From: Hemerocallis citrina
Lineage: Eukaryota > Streptophyta > Magnoliopsida > Asparagales > Asphodelaceae
Length of the DNA stretch: 64,000 nucleotides
Direction of reading: 5' to 3'
Assembly (NCBI GenBank): GCA_017893485.1
Contig: CM030368.1
Span: 175,060,004-175,124,003, forward strand
This document shows, one piece after another, positions 24,336-35,554 of this stretch (position 1 is the stretch's first letter; the number at the start of each line of letters is the position of its first letter). The notes beneath the pieces are model-generated. The model made no database searches, had not been told where the DNA came from, and was given only the letters and a program-made list of their open reading frames with translations. A program made the position numbers and the translations under genes.

Positions 24336-25836
24336 TTAAGGATTTTTTGTAATGTCTTCCATTAACTCCTTGTACTTGCTCTGATCAAGTAGTTCTTTCT
24401 TCAATTTATCAAGCCACAACACTTGAGGAGTGGACACCATTGACTGAAGTATACTCTCCTCATAAGGGACTCTTGAAAGACTATCTGCACCTGCATTCTT
24501 TAACCCAGGTTTATATACTATTTTGAAAGTATATCCAGCTAATTTATGAAGCCATTTTTTTTGCTCAGGGGTCTGGATTGTTTGATTAACCAAATGGTGG
24601 AGACTTTGATGATCAGTTTGGATTGTAAACTCCCCTCCAAGTAGATACTGCCTCCACTTCTTCACTGCCTTAGTAATAGCATACATTTCCCTCACATATA
24701 TGGACCCTGCCTGCATTCTTCTACTCATCTTTCTGCTGAAATATACAATAGGGTGTCCACCCTGTTGTAGTACAACTCCAATTGCTACACTTGAAGCATT
24801 TGTTTCTACGACAAAAGGTTTTGAGAAATCAGGTAAAGCTAACACTAGTGAATGTTGCAGTACCTCTTTGAGTTTATTGAAAGCCATCTCAGCAGTATTG
24901 TTCCATACAAATGCATCCTTCTTAAGGAGGTCAGTTAAAGGGGCAGCCAAAGAAGCATAGTGCCTGACAAACCTTCTATAATACCCTGTGAGACCCAAGA
25001 AAGCTCGAATATGCTTCAAGCATTTTGGTGCAGGCCAGTCCTTGATTACTTGAACTTTATCTCCATCTACCTCCAACCCTTTAAAAGAAATTATATGCCC
25101 CAAATACTCAATGGAAGACATCCCAAAAGAGCATTTAGACATCTTCACCTAAAACATGTTTTGCTCAAGAACTCTCAGAACTTCTGCCAAGTGCTGTAAA
25201 TGATCCTCCCACCTTTTACTATACACAAGTATATCATAAAAAAAACCAAAAAAAAATCCTCAAGTATGGTTTGAATATTGTGTTCATAGCTGCTTGGAAT
25301 GTCGACGACGCATTAGTTAACCCAAATGGCATCACTAAAAATTCAAAATGGCCATCATGTGTACGAAAGGCTGTTTTGTGTGTGTCTGCAGCTTGCACCC
25401 TAATTTGATGGTAGCCAGCCCGTAAATCCAGCTTTGAGAAGTATCTTGCTCCTCCTAATTCATCAAATAGTTTCTCTGCCGTAGGAATGGGAAATTTATC
25501 TTTAATTGTGATTGTGTTTAAGGCTCTATAATCCACACAAAAATGCCATGTGCCATCTTTCTTTTTAACAAGTACAACTAGTGAAGAATAGGGGCTTTTA
25601 CTAGGTTGTATGATGCCTTCTTGCAGCATTTTGGATACTTGCAATTCAATCTCCTTCTTTTGAAAATGTGGGTAGCGATAAGGCTTGACATTGGTTGGAG
25701 GTTCACTAGGTAGTAAGTGTAATGGATGATCAAAACTCCTGCTTGGTGGCAAGCCTACTGGTTCAGCAAATACATAAGCGAAACTCTGCAGGAGTTGCTT
25801 CATATCATCAGGTAGTTGTTCTTCTTCTTGCTTCAC
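24336..25836 (-). pseudogene. Reverse transcriptase and RNase H of element E
   Basis: 25234-25836 has the N-terminal half: [31 protein letters not shown] and [15 protein letters not shown]. At the catalytic loop (about 25225-25245) a run of A has slipped. Compared with the usual F-Y-D-D-I-L-V-Y-S, one Asp codon is missing and the frame shifts. 24336-25148 resumes with MKMSKCSFGMSSIEYLGHII, then connection and RNase H segments with VVETNASSVAIGVVLQQGG (first Asp replaced), IYVREMYAI and TDHQSL. Loss of the catalytic Asp makes it inactive. Confidence 0.92.
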
Positions 25837-25844
25837 TTGTAACT

Positions 25845-28800
25845 GTAAGTGTCACGCCCCGCTTCCCATAAATACGAAATACGAGTACATGACATTGGCC
25901 CAGTGAATGACTAACGTCACCCATAAGCTGTTTATCCGATTAACTCAACAATATAACCAATACAGAATAATTGCACAGGAAATAATAATAATCTCATGAA
26001 CAGTAATACTTAGAATAAACAATATGAAATATTCAAATATAATAATAATGCAACATCTGGAAACAAAAATAAAACTCGGGACATAAGCCCAAAATAAAAT
26101 AAATCCCAAACACAAAAGTAATAAGTCTCAATACAATAAGTTCAATAAAATGATAAGCAATTAGAAAGCATTAGATCTTCAGAAAGTTTGTTCTCCAATC
26201 CAGCAGGCAATTCTCCATCAACACCTGTGAACACTTCATCTAAAAAGAGGAGAAAATTGTCCTTAGAGCAAGTCATAGACAGCAAGTAGAGAAAACAGTG
26301 AATAATGGAATAACGGTATAACAATGAATCAATGGATCAATAGAAATCAATAACATGGTACGCTAATCAATAATCAATATCACGGTAATCGATACAATGG
26401 CTATAAAAAATGATGCAATATTCGGTAACAATAATCAATGATCAATAACGGTAAAACTTAGCCAACATTCGATATCAATAGAAACAATGATAAACAATAT
26501 GTAGTGTCGATGTGATGCAAATTCTTAAGTCTATTAATCATTTTAATCCTAACTAATGTATCACTTCATGCGTCTCATTTATTTACCACATGGTTGCTAC
26601 ATAAAAACAAGTTACGTTTAGACTTAGTGGTGGGCTCTATAGTTCATGTACTCGGCAACGATATTCAATAATAACCGATGACCGAATCAATCGAGATACT
26701 GTAGTCAGTAATCTACAATTAATCAATGACCGATATGACCAATAGACCAATAGACCAATAGACCAATAGACCAATAGACCAATAAATAGGGAAATATGGG
26801 CCCCTCTTCCGAGTACAGTCCTTATATTGTCCACTACTAAAGTCAACCCTTAAACCCCGGCTTGTTAATTATTTATCAATGCAACAATACAATATGCAAA
26901 GATGAGACATGAGATGAACGATGGAAACAATAGGATGATAACTTGAAGTAAGACAATTAGAATGATGACAATAAGATACTAGGATCATGCAATGCAACAT
27001 ACATATATTAATTCATACAATAGTACGATATAGAAATAATTAAACTATTAAAAACTGAAATATAAAAATTTGGACAGCAGGAGTAGTCTGTGCATAAATG
27101 CAGTTTCCCGCTGTTTCAGAAACCGAAAAGTGAATCTGTCAGAAATTCTAGAAACTAGACTTCCACATGGTTCCGCATATTTAAAGTTTAAAATCCGACA
27201 ACAGTAGCTAGGTCAAACACACAGTTCTTTACAAATTTCATGTTCAGGCAGAATTTCGATATCATATTATTTTAATTTTAGAAACAACAAAAACATAATA
27301 CTAAATTCATTAAAAATATTTTCTAGAGTCCTAAACATGTCAAGTAACAATCTGTAAATTTTCAGAGTAAGCTTCTATCATTTGATCAGCCTTTTTACTG
27401 TTTAAACATGAAAGATACAAAAATCTAAAAATCTGAAAGTAAAAACACAGCTGTAGTAAAACAGGCATAAATTTTGCTACACAACTTGGAATTCAAAAAT
27501 TCAAGATGTTCCGGAAACTAGAAAGATAAGGCTACAATTCATATTCAGAAAGTAATTCATTTTAAGATCGTTTACTGGTTCAAAAACAGAAGTCAACATA
27601 CAGGTCAACAAGCGATATATATAGGTTTTGGGTAGTTTTCATAAAATAAAATTTAATTAAACGTGATGGGTATCAATTCTTTAATCAATAATCTATATAA
27701 TCCGCATGATGAGTGTCAAAACATGATAAATAAAATTAGAATACATACATACACTAATTTATCATCAATCAACTATCAATCCACCAAACAACATACAACC
27801 TAGCAATTGTCTCTAAAATAATTTATTTGTATGACGATTATATGAACAACCCTATTATCAATTCTATATGCACTCATGAAAGATCCAAACTTTAGAGTCA
27901 AAAGTGGCACGATGTTAAGAATATTGGGGTTAGCTCGTGTAAACCCTCAATAAGCCCAACGAAGAGATGAACAAAGTATAATACGATAAACAAGGGATCT
28001 ACTTACAAGAGTTTCAACAAAACATGAATTTGATACAATTAACAATTCAAGATGACGGTGACTTGCCTGTCAGATGGTGAAAATAAATACCAAAAATAAC
28101 GGGATGAGAATCCCGAAGCAACGAACCCGCGAACTAACACAATCCACCAACAGCACATGCAATACACGTGCACACAAAGAGCCAAGGCATCACAACAATA
28201 GCAATAGACATCAACAATAAATAAAGGGGCAGCAGCAACTCAAAGAGACAACACGGCAGCAACTACAGCAAAGAGGACCTCGGGACTGGCGTCGTGGCTC
28301 GATGGCGGTGGGGCGAACGACGACGAGGTCGCTGCGGCGCTCAGGGGAAGCAGCGACTGGGCGACACGCCGTCGATCAGGAAGAGGAGCAGATAGAGGGG
28401 TCGCGAGTCTGCTGCTGATGTTGAAGGCAGATTAGAAGGAGTTGGGGGGTCAAGTGTGGCGGTGGCTGTCTAGGCATCACCGGAAGAGTGTGATGGAGGG
28501 TGGAGCAGGGGTTAGGCGACTGGAGGTGGGCGGCGCGGTCGGGGGTTGCCAGAGATGGGGCCGGAGATGGTCGGGAAAGAAAATGGAGAAGATGCACAGG
28601 AATGGGTCGGGGTGTTTGGGCAGGAAAACGAACGGGGGAGAGAGGGAACGGGAGGAGAGAGGAGAGAAGAGAGAGAATAAGCGGCTAGGATTTTGAAATT
28701 GTACAATTTCTAGGATTTGTATAAGGATTGTATTTATAGGGTACAATTAGGGTACGGGGTTGAAGAATTAAGGTCCAATAATTGCGGATTTGGGTTAAGA

Positions 28801-29505
28801 ACAATTAAAATTGGGTTTTAGGGTTCAATTAAGAGATAAATCAAAATCAATAGGGTTCAAATAAAAATACCCACAATTAAATAAAAGATAATAGGTTCAA
28901 CAAGAAAAGCTCAATCAAGAAGAACGGAAATTTTTCATGAACAAATTTAATCAAAAAGAAAATAATCAAGAAAGAACAATAGGGTATTTAAAATATACAT
29001 ATACATATATATACATTAAATCAAATAGTGAAATGCATATAAAGTTGAGCATGTTCGGGCTTAAAACCAATTAATAATAATAATAATGCTAATAATAATG
29101 ATAAAAATAATAATACCGATAACAATAATAATAACAAATATTAATAGCAATAGCAATAAGAATAACAACGATCAAAAAAATAAAAAATAATCACAAGGAT
29201 AAACATAACAATGACAATAATAATAATAAGAATAATAATAATAAGATTATATAACAAAGTATAAATTTATTAAAATAACCCAAATAGCAATAATACATTT
29301 GATTGGGCTCACATATAACTAGCCGATCAATAAGATAAAGAAAATAAGATTAAAATACACCGTTATTTGAATTGAATAAAATTTTTGATTAGAAAATAAT
29401 TTAATAAAAGATCCGAAATAAATTTAGCAAAAAATAAATTTACAAAAATCAAATTATAGAAAATACACAGAAAATACTTATTATCGGGAATGGGGTTACA
29501 GTAAG
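25845..29505. mobile_element. Solo LTR F1 (25850-29500), TSD GTAAG
   Basis: GTAAG at 25845-25849 recurs at 29501-29505. The 3651-bp insert starts TGTCACGCCCCGCTTCCC and ends GGGGTTACA. It has no coding region, primer site or polypurine tract, so it is a solo LTR. Sequence from about 25850-28400 is related to the F2 LTR at 49371 onward. It contains a 9-bp repeat (26737-26784) and AAT-rich low complexity (29060-29280). A GC-rich stretch at 28250-28680 gives open frames on both strands without recognisable domains. Confidence 0.92.
26737..26784 (+). repeat. 9-bp tandem repeat in F1
   Basis: About five or six exact copies of the 9-base unit GACCAATAG lie in tandem inside the solo LTR. Confidence 0.9.
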
Positions 29506-30070
29506 TGAAAGAACTCACTTACTGCATAAGTAGAGATCTCTCTTCTTAAGCTACTCAGCTGAATTTGGGTAGGGCTTTGTGCAGCACCACCTCTCAAAGT
29601 TACCTGTTGCTGGTTGTGATTGAAACTCATGGTCATGTCACTGTAGTCTGTTAAGACTGGGCCTAAGAGCTTCAACCATTGGATCCCCAATACCACATTT
29701 GTACCATGCAAGGGTAGCACATAGAAATCAATATTGAACTAATTTCCCTGCAGTATAATAGGCACTGACTTATAGAGTCCTTCACATTTGAGTGATTGGC
29801 CATTCCCCACCATAACATTGAAGTGCTGCGAAGGGTATACTGGTAGCTGTAAGAACTTGACTAGCCTTTCTCGTAGAAAATTATTTGTACTGCCATTTTC
29901 TATAAGGACTTGAACATTGGTGTTATTGATCTTTCCAGGAATTTGAAAGGTTCTCAAAGATGAATGCCCTGCCAGTGCTTGAAAGGAGATTTCAGGTGCA
30001 CCTTCTCCTTCTTGTGCAATATCTGTTATTTGTTCTTCATGTAGCTCCAAAGAATAGCTTTGCATATCTT
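29496..30070 (-). pseudogene. Retropepsin of element E
   Basis: The minus strand reads VQVLIENGSTNNFL, where family members have L-I-D-S-G-S-T-H-N-F. The catalytic Asp is Glu here, so the enzyme is probably dead. The C-terminal hydrophobic segment VVLGIQWLKLLGPV follows after a stop at about 29738. The frame would continue into reverse transcriptase if the F1 solo LTR were removed. The protease normally cleaves the polyprotein into mature parts. Confidence 0.8.
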
Positions 30071-31115
30071 CCTCAGAATCACTAAAAAGCAAAAAGAACT
30101 GCCTCTTACACTTATGTCCTGGCACAAACTTTTCATCGCAATTGAAGCAAAGGTCCTTTTCCTTCCTTGCTAGCCCTTCTGCATGAGGAATTCTTCGAAT
30201 CTGCATTCTCTTAGCTTGATCAGTATTAAAGTTGCTTGATGGAGTTGTGGATGAGGGTTTGGTAGGTGTTGGTAGTAGAGGGGGTAATGTACTAGGTGGA
30301 GGTTGCCATGGAGGTCTATAGCCTCCTCCTTTATGTGCCACACTGTGCATGTCAATGAATTTTTCTTCTTGTTGTTGTGCCAACCCAATAACATCAGCTA
30401 GAGACGAAGGTTTATGTGCCAAGAATTCTCTCCTAATTTCTGGTTTCAGCCCCGATATAAAACAGCTGAGAATAGTAGCCTGAGAAAGCCCTTTGGTCTT
30501 ATTCACCAATATGTCGAATCCATTTTGATAAGCAGATAGCGATGCAGACTGTGTCAATTTAAACAAAAGACCCACATGATCGACATAGGCTGAGGGTCCG
30601 AACCTGCTATCTAACTGTTTCACAAAACTTCACCAGCTTTCAAATTTCCCATTATCAAATTTATGTTGAAACCAAGCTAAAGCCCGACCATCCATATAGA
30701 ATGATGCAATATCAAGTTGTTGTTCCATCGGTGTTTTATGATAATGAAAGAACTGGTTTGCTTTGAAGAGCCACCCCATAGGATTTTCACCGCCGAATCT
30801 AGGAAAATCTAATCTAGGATTTTTAATAGCAAAATCATGATGAGTTCCAGAGTTTCTTACAGTGGATGGGATCTCAGTCTACGATCGACGGCCTTGATGT
30901 TCAACTTGTGCAGTTAATACCATCAAACGGTGAATCAATTCCTCCAACGATCCTTGTTGCTCTCTGATCATCACTTTCTGCTCTGCAACGGACGATGACA
31001 ACACTTGCAGTTGATTTCCCTGGCTAGTCGCTGACTCCTGCAAGCTTGTAATCTATTCATCCACTGTTGCCTTCCATCTATTTGCTTCATCGACCGATCT
31101 TCTACCATCTGCCAT
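29739..31115 (-). pseudogene. Gag of element E
   Basis: An ATG at 31115 (minus strand) begins MADGRRSVDEANRWKATVDE, then a stop and a coiled-coil-like segment (LQVLSSSVAEQKVMIREQQG). The capsid-like core includes FPRFGGENPMGWLFKANQFF and MEQQLDIASFYMDGRALAWF at 30650-30830. A stop at about 30624 precedes the second half, MKQLDSRFGPSAYVDHVGLL onward. A zinc knuckle CFNCDEKFVPGHKCK lies at about 30110-30155. The architecture is typical of chromovirus gag; three or more stops inactivate it. Confidence 0.88.
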
Positions 31116-31128
31116 GAGCACAAATCAG

Positions 31129-31142
31129 GTGAAAGCACCAAT
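31129..31142 (-). other. Primer-binding site region of element E
   Basis: On the minus strand ATTGGTGCTTTCAC follows the 5' LTR directly. Such a TTGGTGCTTTCA site is usual in short-LTR chromoviruses; I do not assign the tRNA. Confidence 0.65.
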
Positions 31143-31516
31143 TGATGCAGGAGATCTCAAGGTTTCAAAGGAAAGAATAGAAATTAGGAAAGAATATCAA
31201 ATTTGGGGAAGAACAGAGGAGGAGATATTTGAGGGATTTGTTTAGAATTCATTCAATCTCATTGCATAATCCTGTTACATCCAATTTCCCTTTATTTATA
31301 GTTCTTACAACGAATCAATTACAACCACACTTTGTCTAACAAACTACCTAACTGAACCTGTACAGCTCAGCCTCTCTTCCCGCCAAAATACTCTGCCGCT
31401 ATATTATGAAATCCCTGAAGTGCCCCGGCCTCTTTCTTGCTCTTGTTGACTTCTCTCTTCTAATTAACTTGATCCCCTCCCTTCCTGCATCATGTTGAGC
31501 TCTCTTCTCTGTATCA
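31143..31516 (-). repeat. Upper LTR (5' LTR) of element E, 374 bp
   Basis: Same length and termini as 22593-22966, with about 27 substitutions between the two counted by eye. Confidence 0.93.
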
Positions 31517-32471
31517 AGTTTCCTCCTAATTGACACAATTAAACTTATTGGGATGATTGGGTAAGATTGAAGGAGGTGCACAAAGAACGTCAATTTATTC
31601 GTCCAGAAATTTGCAGGACATAAAATTTTGGTGAGCATGTAAGTGACTTTTACATCAGAGGCTATTTCTTACCATAAAATTGCTCCTTCATATTGTTTAT
31701 AGAGATTATTATTGTTTTGTGGCTCCAGAAAGTTGTTCATGACAGATTAAATTCGCTAATGTACACTTATTGGACATTGTAAGGAATCATTTTATATGTT
31801 GCAGTCATCCTTCGGATGGATCATGGAATCATTTTATATAAATTTGTTTGGTGCACACTTATAAGGAATCATTTTATATAAATTTGTTTGGTGCACACTT
31901 ACGAGTAATCATTTTATATATCCATGAGTCATGACACTTATGACTGAGATAGATACCCAATCATGGATATAAATCATAGTGTTACAATCTTTTTTTCTTT
32001 CTTTTGAGAAACAAATTGCAAGATCTATGTTTTCATATTTATTCTCTTTTGTGGTATTCATTATATTTGAAAATTTTGACTATAGTTATCATAATAAACA
32101 GGGTTCTAGCATGGGACAGTTCTTCAAATAGTACCTGGAGCCTATTAAACTAAATTATGTGCAAGTAGGTAAACTATGCTATTACTTCATTTCAACTATA
32201 TAGGTTTTACAGTTTCTTATATTAGTATTTTCTTTTGTCAAATTGATGTTAAAGGTTGATTGGAACTCAACGGATCTTACATACCTTATGTAGGTAATAT
32301 TATTCTCTAATGCGGTGGTATTTTATTAAATATTTTCTGGTTGCCTTAATTTATCAATTCTCTGATATTGCAGGACAAATACCCAAGTTAACTTTCATAA
32401 ACTTTGTGCATCTCTCGCCAATCAGGTATAAATTGAGTTGATACACTGCGTCTCTTCGTTGAAGAATGTGA

Positions 32472-34255
32472 TGTAATGCCCCGAATTTCATTTACATGTA
32501 ATTCGTAGCACAACATGATCTGTTACTTCAATTCGTACAATTTTACAAGGAAATTAAATTTTTTTATTACACAACACTGTTCTTTACATCAACGCAGCAG
32601 AATTTAAATGAATACAACATGACATATACAACTTTAACATCAACAACTTAAATTTAAAGATAATATTTAGCATCAATTCATCTTTATGTCTTTTGCCAAT
32701 CCAAGCCATGCACTGGAAAAACTGTGGGCATGTCAGTTACTTACAACGGACATAAAACAACGATTCTTATTTTAGCAAACACAAACTTGAATGCACAATA
32801 AAGTGTAAAAATGACTATCCTAAACATGTCAGTGTATGATATGACTTAATGCCTAATGCAGATTTACACTATGATGACACAAATGCATACTAGTTCGGAT
32901 TCTATGCATCCTATTCTACATAGGTCTGAGGGCAAGCACCTACGTACTCCACATTATAGGGTTAAATCCCTCGCCATGAATTACTACTACGGTAACTAAT
33001 GTAAGGTTTAGATATCCTGTGAGTAACTAGTATCACTCCGATAATTCTTGAGTATCGCTCTCCTACTGCGAGTTGTAACCTTGATAATTCTGGAGGCGAA
33101 TACCTACACCGCGAGTTATGACCCCGATAATTCTTGAGAGTCATTCTCCTACTGAGAGTGATTTTCAGCCATCATGCCTCACACCCCGATAATTCTGGAG
33201 ACGAACCCACAACGTGCTGTCATCGGTACCTCATCACACAAAATACTTCATGAGCGTCGCCTTAATCCCAGTAATTTTGGAGGAATATCTCCCACCGTGA
33301 GCCGCAATCCCGATAATTCTGAAGATAACCTCCCACTGCGCTATCAAGGCCCTCATACTCATGTTTGCCCATACTTCATTACATCTCCCCTTAGTGTTTG
33401 TCCTTAAGTTTTAGTTTTAAATCATCACGACCTAGAGCTAGCTTACCCCACCGGATTTAAAACAACACGACAGAAAGTTAGCCCAAGCTTGCTACTTCTC
33501 AAGAGATACTTAACCCACACTGGTTAGTTCTCAAATTTTCATTATTCGAAAATGCCGGTTACTAAGGGTCTCGCATAGCCTCTAGATTCCAATATTAATC
33601 TCACTCTAGAGATCTAATAGGTTATAAAGAAAACCTCAAACATAAACCTTTTATCATTAACCATCATTTCCCTTTATCCACTTTATGTTCTTAGATCACG
33701 AAGGATTCAACTTCTTTAACAACATTCACTAATAATTTCTCAAATCAAAGTCTTTTCGACAAATCTTTGATTAATGAACCAATTCATTCATTTTTAATAT
33801 GTTATATGCTTTTCCAATTCAATCACCATTTCTTAACACCAAAATTCTTAGGATTAATCATTAAAAGCTTCTTATTTAAATCTCATTCTTATACTTTGTT
33901 TTTATTATAAACCAACCCATTAAAATCTCATTTAACCCATGAACATGATCTTAGAATAACATGAAATAACTCCCAAAGGTTATAATAATATTACATAAAT
34001 TTTCTATGAAGTTTTCCCCATTTTTGAAACTTGAAAACATATAAAAATAAAAAGTTAAAACCCAATGTGCATGCCCGGGCTCAAACTAGAGCTGACAGCA
34101 ACCAGAGCCAACACCTAACCCACTGAGCAATCTCACATTCGTGTATAAAGCTTTCTGGGTTATTTAAATACTCAATTTTCTCTCTAGATTTTATTTCAAA
34201 AAAAAAGAAAAAGAAAAATAGAGCCAACCCCAGGCTCATGAGCATGCATTGGAAG
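32472..34255 (-). repeat. Truncated LTR of the element A family
   Basis: Begins TGTAATGCCCCGAATTTC and follows the element A LTR through the 'CCGATAATTCTGGAG' repeats, the GAGAGTT/TTAGCCCA segments and the tRNA-like region near 34065-34130. Homology then stops at about 34255, against tandem repeats of element D. About 1.5 kb of LTR is missing. The orientation matches element A (minus). An open frame at 34081-34278 lies within it and is not a gene. Confidence 0.85.
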
Positions 34256-34275
34256 GAGGGTGTTTTCCCCATTTC

Positions 34276-35225
34276 CACGATCGGTTGCTCGGATGCTCGG
34301 ATTTTATATCCGAGCTACGTGGCGTGATTAGGGTCGTTGATTAAGATCAAGAGGCGATGTTTTCCGCCATTTCCACATTTGGTTGCTCGGACGCTCGGAT
34401 TTTAGATCCGAGCTACGTGGCACGATCAGAGCCGTTGATTAAGATCAAGCACGAATCATGAGGTGATGATTTTCGACATTTTCACGCTCGGTAGTTCGGA
34501 TGTTCGGATTTTAGATCCAAACTACGTGGCTGATCTGAGCCGTTGATTAAGATCAAGCGCGAATCATGAGGCAATGATTTTTGCCATTTTCACGCTCGGT
34601 AGTTCGGACGTTCGGATTTTAGATCCAAACTACGTGGCGTAATCTAAGCCATTGATTAAGATCAAGCACGAATCATGAGGCAATGATTTTTTCCATTTTC
34701 ACGCTCGGTAGTTCGGACGTTTGGATTTTAGATCCGAACTACGTGGTGCGATCAGAGGCGTTGATTAACATCAAGCGCGAATCATGAGGCAATGATTTTT
34801 GCCATTTTCATGCTCGGTAGTTCGGACGTTCGGATGTTCGGATTTTAGATCCAAACTACGTGGCGCGATCAGGGCCGTTGATTAAGATCAAGCATGAATC
34901 ATGATGCGACGATTTTCACCATTTTCATGCTCGATAGTTCGGACGTTCGGATTTTAGATCCGAACTACGTGGCGCGATCAGAGGCGTTGATTAAGATCAA
35001 GCGCAAATCATTAGACGATGATTTTTTTCATTTTCACGCTTGGTAGTTCAGACATTTGGATTTTAGATCCAAACTACGTGGCGTAATCAGGGCTGTTGAT
35101 TAAGATCAAGCGCGAATCATGAGGCAATGATTTTTGCCATTTTCATGCTCGGTAGTTCGGACGTTCGGATTTCAGATCCGAACTACGTGGCACGATCAGG
35201 GCCGTTGATTAAGATCAAGAACGAA
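34276..35225 (-). repeat. Hairpin-bearing array of element D, about 110 bp x 9
   Basis: Units recur about every 110 bp, marked by the word GATTAAGATCAAG. Each has a short inverted repeat: arms GTTCGGAT and ATCCGAAC with a 5-base loop (TTTAG). Units 1 and 2 instead have GCTCGGAT with ATCCGAGC, still paired. Some units have one mismatch. The word CGCCACGTG near 57250 in element C is followed by comparable sequence, supporting relationship of the tails. Confidence 0.85.
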
Positions 35226-35554
35226 TCATAAGGTGGTCTGACTAGTCAATGAGTTTTGGGCACCGCATTGTGTTCCCGCCATTATGAATTCTGTCGTTTA
35301 GCATTCTGATGGGCTTTTTGGTGGTTTCAGAGCCCCCAAGCTCTCAGAAGCCCAAGCGGCGCCTCCTCTTTTACTATACGTCTCCACCCCTCCCCTTATT
35401 TTCGCATTCTCTCTTTTTACTATTGGCAAAAATTTTTACTACTGGGTGGCTCAACTGGCGTTCACAGCCAATCGTTAGTGCTTTCCGGCGATTTTTTTCA
35501 ACCGTAGCTGTCACATCAAGGTAAATATATATTTTATTTTATATAATTTACGAG

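Larger units (their letters stand above)
22588..31521 (-). mobile_element. Element E: Reina-like chromovirus with TSD AGTTT
   Basis: The element proper is 22593-31516. AGTTT flanks both ends (22588-22592 and 31517-31521). Two 374-bp LTRs bound a minus-strand gag-protease-reverse transcriptase-RNase H-integrase-chromodomain order. Short LTRs plus a chromodomain point to the Reina lineage. By hand the LTRs differ at about 27 positions (about 7%), so it is an old insertion. A solo LTR (F1) splits it between protease and reverse transcriptase. Removing F1 rejoins the reading frame region. It lies in an intron of the GnT I pseudogene. Confidence 0.92.
20395..32425 (+). pseudogene. CGL1: GnT I (alpha-1,3-mannosyl-glycoprotein beta-1,2-GlcNAc transferase) pseudogene fragment
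   Basis: The enzyme starts complex N-glycan formation in the Golgi by adding GlcNAc to Man5GlcNAc2. Exon pieces of its catalytic domain are in correct order. 20395-20463 reads YMEIAPDFFDYFEVATNLL. 22273-22341 reads AVSSWNDNGQVQFVHDP. About 22424-22512 reads FFPGIGWMLSKSIWDELSP. 31547-31638 reads DDWVRLKEVHKERQFIRPE, then CRT-stop-NFGEH. 32102-32168 reads GSSMGQFFK-stop-YLEPIKLN, and 32255-32294 reads VDWNSTDL. A last 52-bp piece (32374-32425) is between good splice signals but poorly matched. Most introns keep GT/AG ends. Two in-frame stops, no N-terminal half, no 3' end and several TE insertions make it a pseudogene. Confidence 0.9.

Noticed and set aside
28376..28746. Pro/Arg-rich frames on both strands in F1
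   Set aside because: GC-rich low-complexity DNA within a solo LTR, with no domain and no support from a second copy.
20395..32425. Functional GnT I gene
   Set aside because: Two in-frame stops, missing N- and C-terminal parts, and large insertions rule it out.
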